Source of the DNA: Bacillota bacterium
Lineage (GTDB): Bacteria; Bacillota_A; Clostridia; Lachnospirales; Bianqueaceae
DNA length: 27,578 bases
Assembly (NCBI GenBank): GCA_017420625.1
Contig: JAFOIR010000254.1
Span: forward strand, 1 to 27,578
Direction: 5' to 3'
The notes below the pieces were generated by a model. It saw only the letters and a program-made list of their open reading frames with translations. It was not told the origin of the DNA and ran no database searches. Shown here one piece after another: positions 26,389 to 27,578 of the stretch; the first letter of the stretch is position 1; the number at the start of each line of letters is the position of its first letter. The position numbers and the translations under genes are program-made.

Positions 26389-27578
26389 ATGGGCAGAAAA
26401 TGGGTCTACCTGTTCACCGAGGGCAACGCCAATATGCGTGAACTGCTTGGCGGTAAAGGTGCTAACCTTGCCGAAATGACCAATATCGGTCTTCCCGTTC
26501 CTCAGGGCTTCACTATCACGACAGAAGCCTGCACACAGTATTATGAAGATGGTCGTGAGATCAACGATGAAATCTTTGGACAGATCGAAGAGTATATCGT
26601 TAAGATGGAAGAGATCACCGGCAAGAAGTTCGGTGACAAAGAGAACCCGCTGCTGGTTTCCGTTCGTTCTGGTGCTCGTGCTTCTATGCCTGGTATGATG
26701 GACACGATCCTGAACCTTGGTCTGAATGAAGATGTTGTCGAAGTTATCGCTGAGAAATCCGGCAATCCTCGTTGGGCTTGGGACTGCTATCGTCGTTTCA
26801 TTCAGATGTATTCCGACGTTGTTATGGAAGTCGGTAAGAAATACTTCGAAGCTCTCATCGACAAGATGAAAGAAGAAAAAGGCGTTAAGCTTGATGTCGA
26901 GCTGACCGCTGAAGATCTGAAGACTCTGGCCGGACAGTTCAAGGCTGAGTACAAAGAGAAGATCGGAAAAGATTTCCCGTCTGATCCTAAAGAACAGCTC
27001 TATGGCGCTATCAAAGCCGTTTTCCGTTCCTGGGATAACCCGCGTGCCAACGTCTATCGTCGTGACAATGATATCCCCTACAGCTGGGGTACCGCTGTTA
27101 ACGTACAGTCCATGGCATTCGGCAACATGGGTGATGACTGCGGTACTGGTGTTGCGTTTACCCGTGACCCCGCGACCGGAGCCAAAGGTTTGTTTGGTGA
27201 GTTCCTGACCAATGCACAGGGTGAAGATGTTGTTGCTGGTGTTCGTACACCTATGCACATCACCGAAATGGAACAGAAATTCCCCGAAGCTTTCAAGCAG
27301 TTCGTGGATGTCTGCGCTAAACTTGAGAACCACTATCGCGATATGCAGGATATGGAGTTCACCGTTGAGCACGGTAAACTGTACATGCTGCAGACCCGTA
27401 ACGGTAAGAGAACCGCTCAGGCTGCTCTGAAGATCGCCTGCGATCTGGTTGACGAAGGAATGAGAACTCCCAAGGAAGCCGTCGCGATGATCGATCCTCG
27501 TAACCTGGACACCCTGCTGCATCCTCAGTTCGATACCAAGGCTTTGAAGGCTGCTACTCCCATGGGCAAAGGTCTGGG
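26389..27578 (+). CDS. ppdK: Pyruvate, phosphate dikinase, 3'-truncated by window edge
   Basis: PPDK interconverts pyruvate, ATP and phosphate with phosphoenolpyruvate, AMP and pyrophosphate. In anaerobes it often runs glycolytically or feeds gluconeogenesis. Only the first 396 codons are in the window; the full protein is usually about 875 residues, so the phosphohistidine and PEP/pyruvate domains lie outside. The nucleotide-binding domain shows LLGGKGANLAEMTNIGLPVP, VSVRSGARASMPGMMDTILN, CGTGVAFTRDPATG and LFGEFLTNAQGEDVVAGVRT. The start is ATG at 26389 with AGGAGG (26373-26378) 10 nt upstream. Codon choice differs from neighbouring genes: GCT, GTT and CGT dominate, as in highly expressed genes. 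Confidence 0.97.
   Translation, partial: MGRKWVYLFTEGNANMRELLGGKGANLAEMTNIGLPVPQGFTITTEACTQYYEDGREINDEIFGQIEEYIVKMEEITGKKFGDKENPLLVSVRSGARASMPGMMDTILNLGLNEDVVEVIAEKSGNPRWAWDCYRRFIQMYSDVVMEVGKKYFEALIDKMKEEKGVKLDVELTAEDLKTLAGQFKAEYKEKIGKDFPSDPKEQLYGAIKAVFRSWDNPRANVYRRDNDIPYSWGTAVNVQSMAFGNMGDDCGTGVAFTRDPATGAKGLFGEFLTNAQGEDVVAGVRTPMHITEMEQKFPEAFKQFVDVCAKLENHYRDMQDMEFTVEHGKLYMLQTRNGKRTAQAALKIACDLVDEGMRTPKEAVAMIDPRNLDTLLHPQFDTKALKAATPMGKGL

Noticed and set aside
26371..27522. 383-codon minus-strand frame opposite ppdK
   Set aside because: The plus strand encodes an unmistakable PPDK N-terminus with a good SD; the antisense frame is low-complexity in character and follows from strong codon bias.

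Overview
The window is a dense bacterial chromosome segment from a member of the Bacillota (Firmicutes). All 21 recognisable genes lie on the + strand, most overlap or sit a few bases apart, and Shine-Dalgarno sequences are strong (AGGAGG type). Three genes start with TTG. The gene order nusB-xseA-xseB-ispA-dxs-tlyA-recN, the order era-recO-glyS-ppdK and a U32 peptidase beside a rodA/PBP pair point to an anaerobic clostridial lineage, perhaps Lachnospiraceae-like. That placement is inference and I cannot name a genus. No sporulation gene is seen, and spoIVB/spo0A do not follow recN as they do in Bacillus.

Layout. (1) 1-1996: the 3' part of a cobalamin-dependent methionine synthase that ends right after its B12 domain. 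(2) 1993-4845: a consensus promoter, leuS and an Asp23-family gene, closed by a hairpin terminator. (3) 4871-20917: a long gene train. It runs through nusB, exonuclease VII (xseA, xseB), isoprenoid synthesis (ispA, dxs), tlyA, recN, an HI0933-family flavoprotein, 5-formyl-THF cyclo-ligase, ruvA-ruvB, a U32/DUF3656 protein, and a RodA/FtsW glycosyltransferase paired with a class B penicillin-binding protein. (4) 20918-23186: a terminator whose loop carries the -10 box of the next promoter, then a secreted amidase/glucosaminidase with three peptidoglycan-binding repeats, then a non-coding stretch ending in a terminator. (5) 23206-24881: era and recO. (6) 24878-27578: a consensus promoter, glyS (single-chain type) and the first part of ppdK, which runs off the right edge.

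The genes are housekeeping. They cover translation (leuS, glyS, nusB, tlyA, era), recombination and repair (xseAB, recN, ruvAB, recO), isoprenoid precursors for lipid carrier and quinone synthesis (ispA, dxs), one-carbon metabolism (metH, the cyclo-ligase), cell-wall elongation and remodelling (RodA, PBP, amidase) and central carbon metabolism (ppdK). I found no prophage, insertion sequence, CRISPR array, defence system, tRNA or rRNA.

The interesting signals are regulatory and architectural. Promoters are packed into stop codons and terminator hairpins. Terminators sit directly before nusB and era with no room for a promoter behind them. A candidate structured RNA lies before era. I do not see a convincing new multi-gene system.
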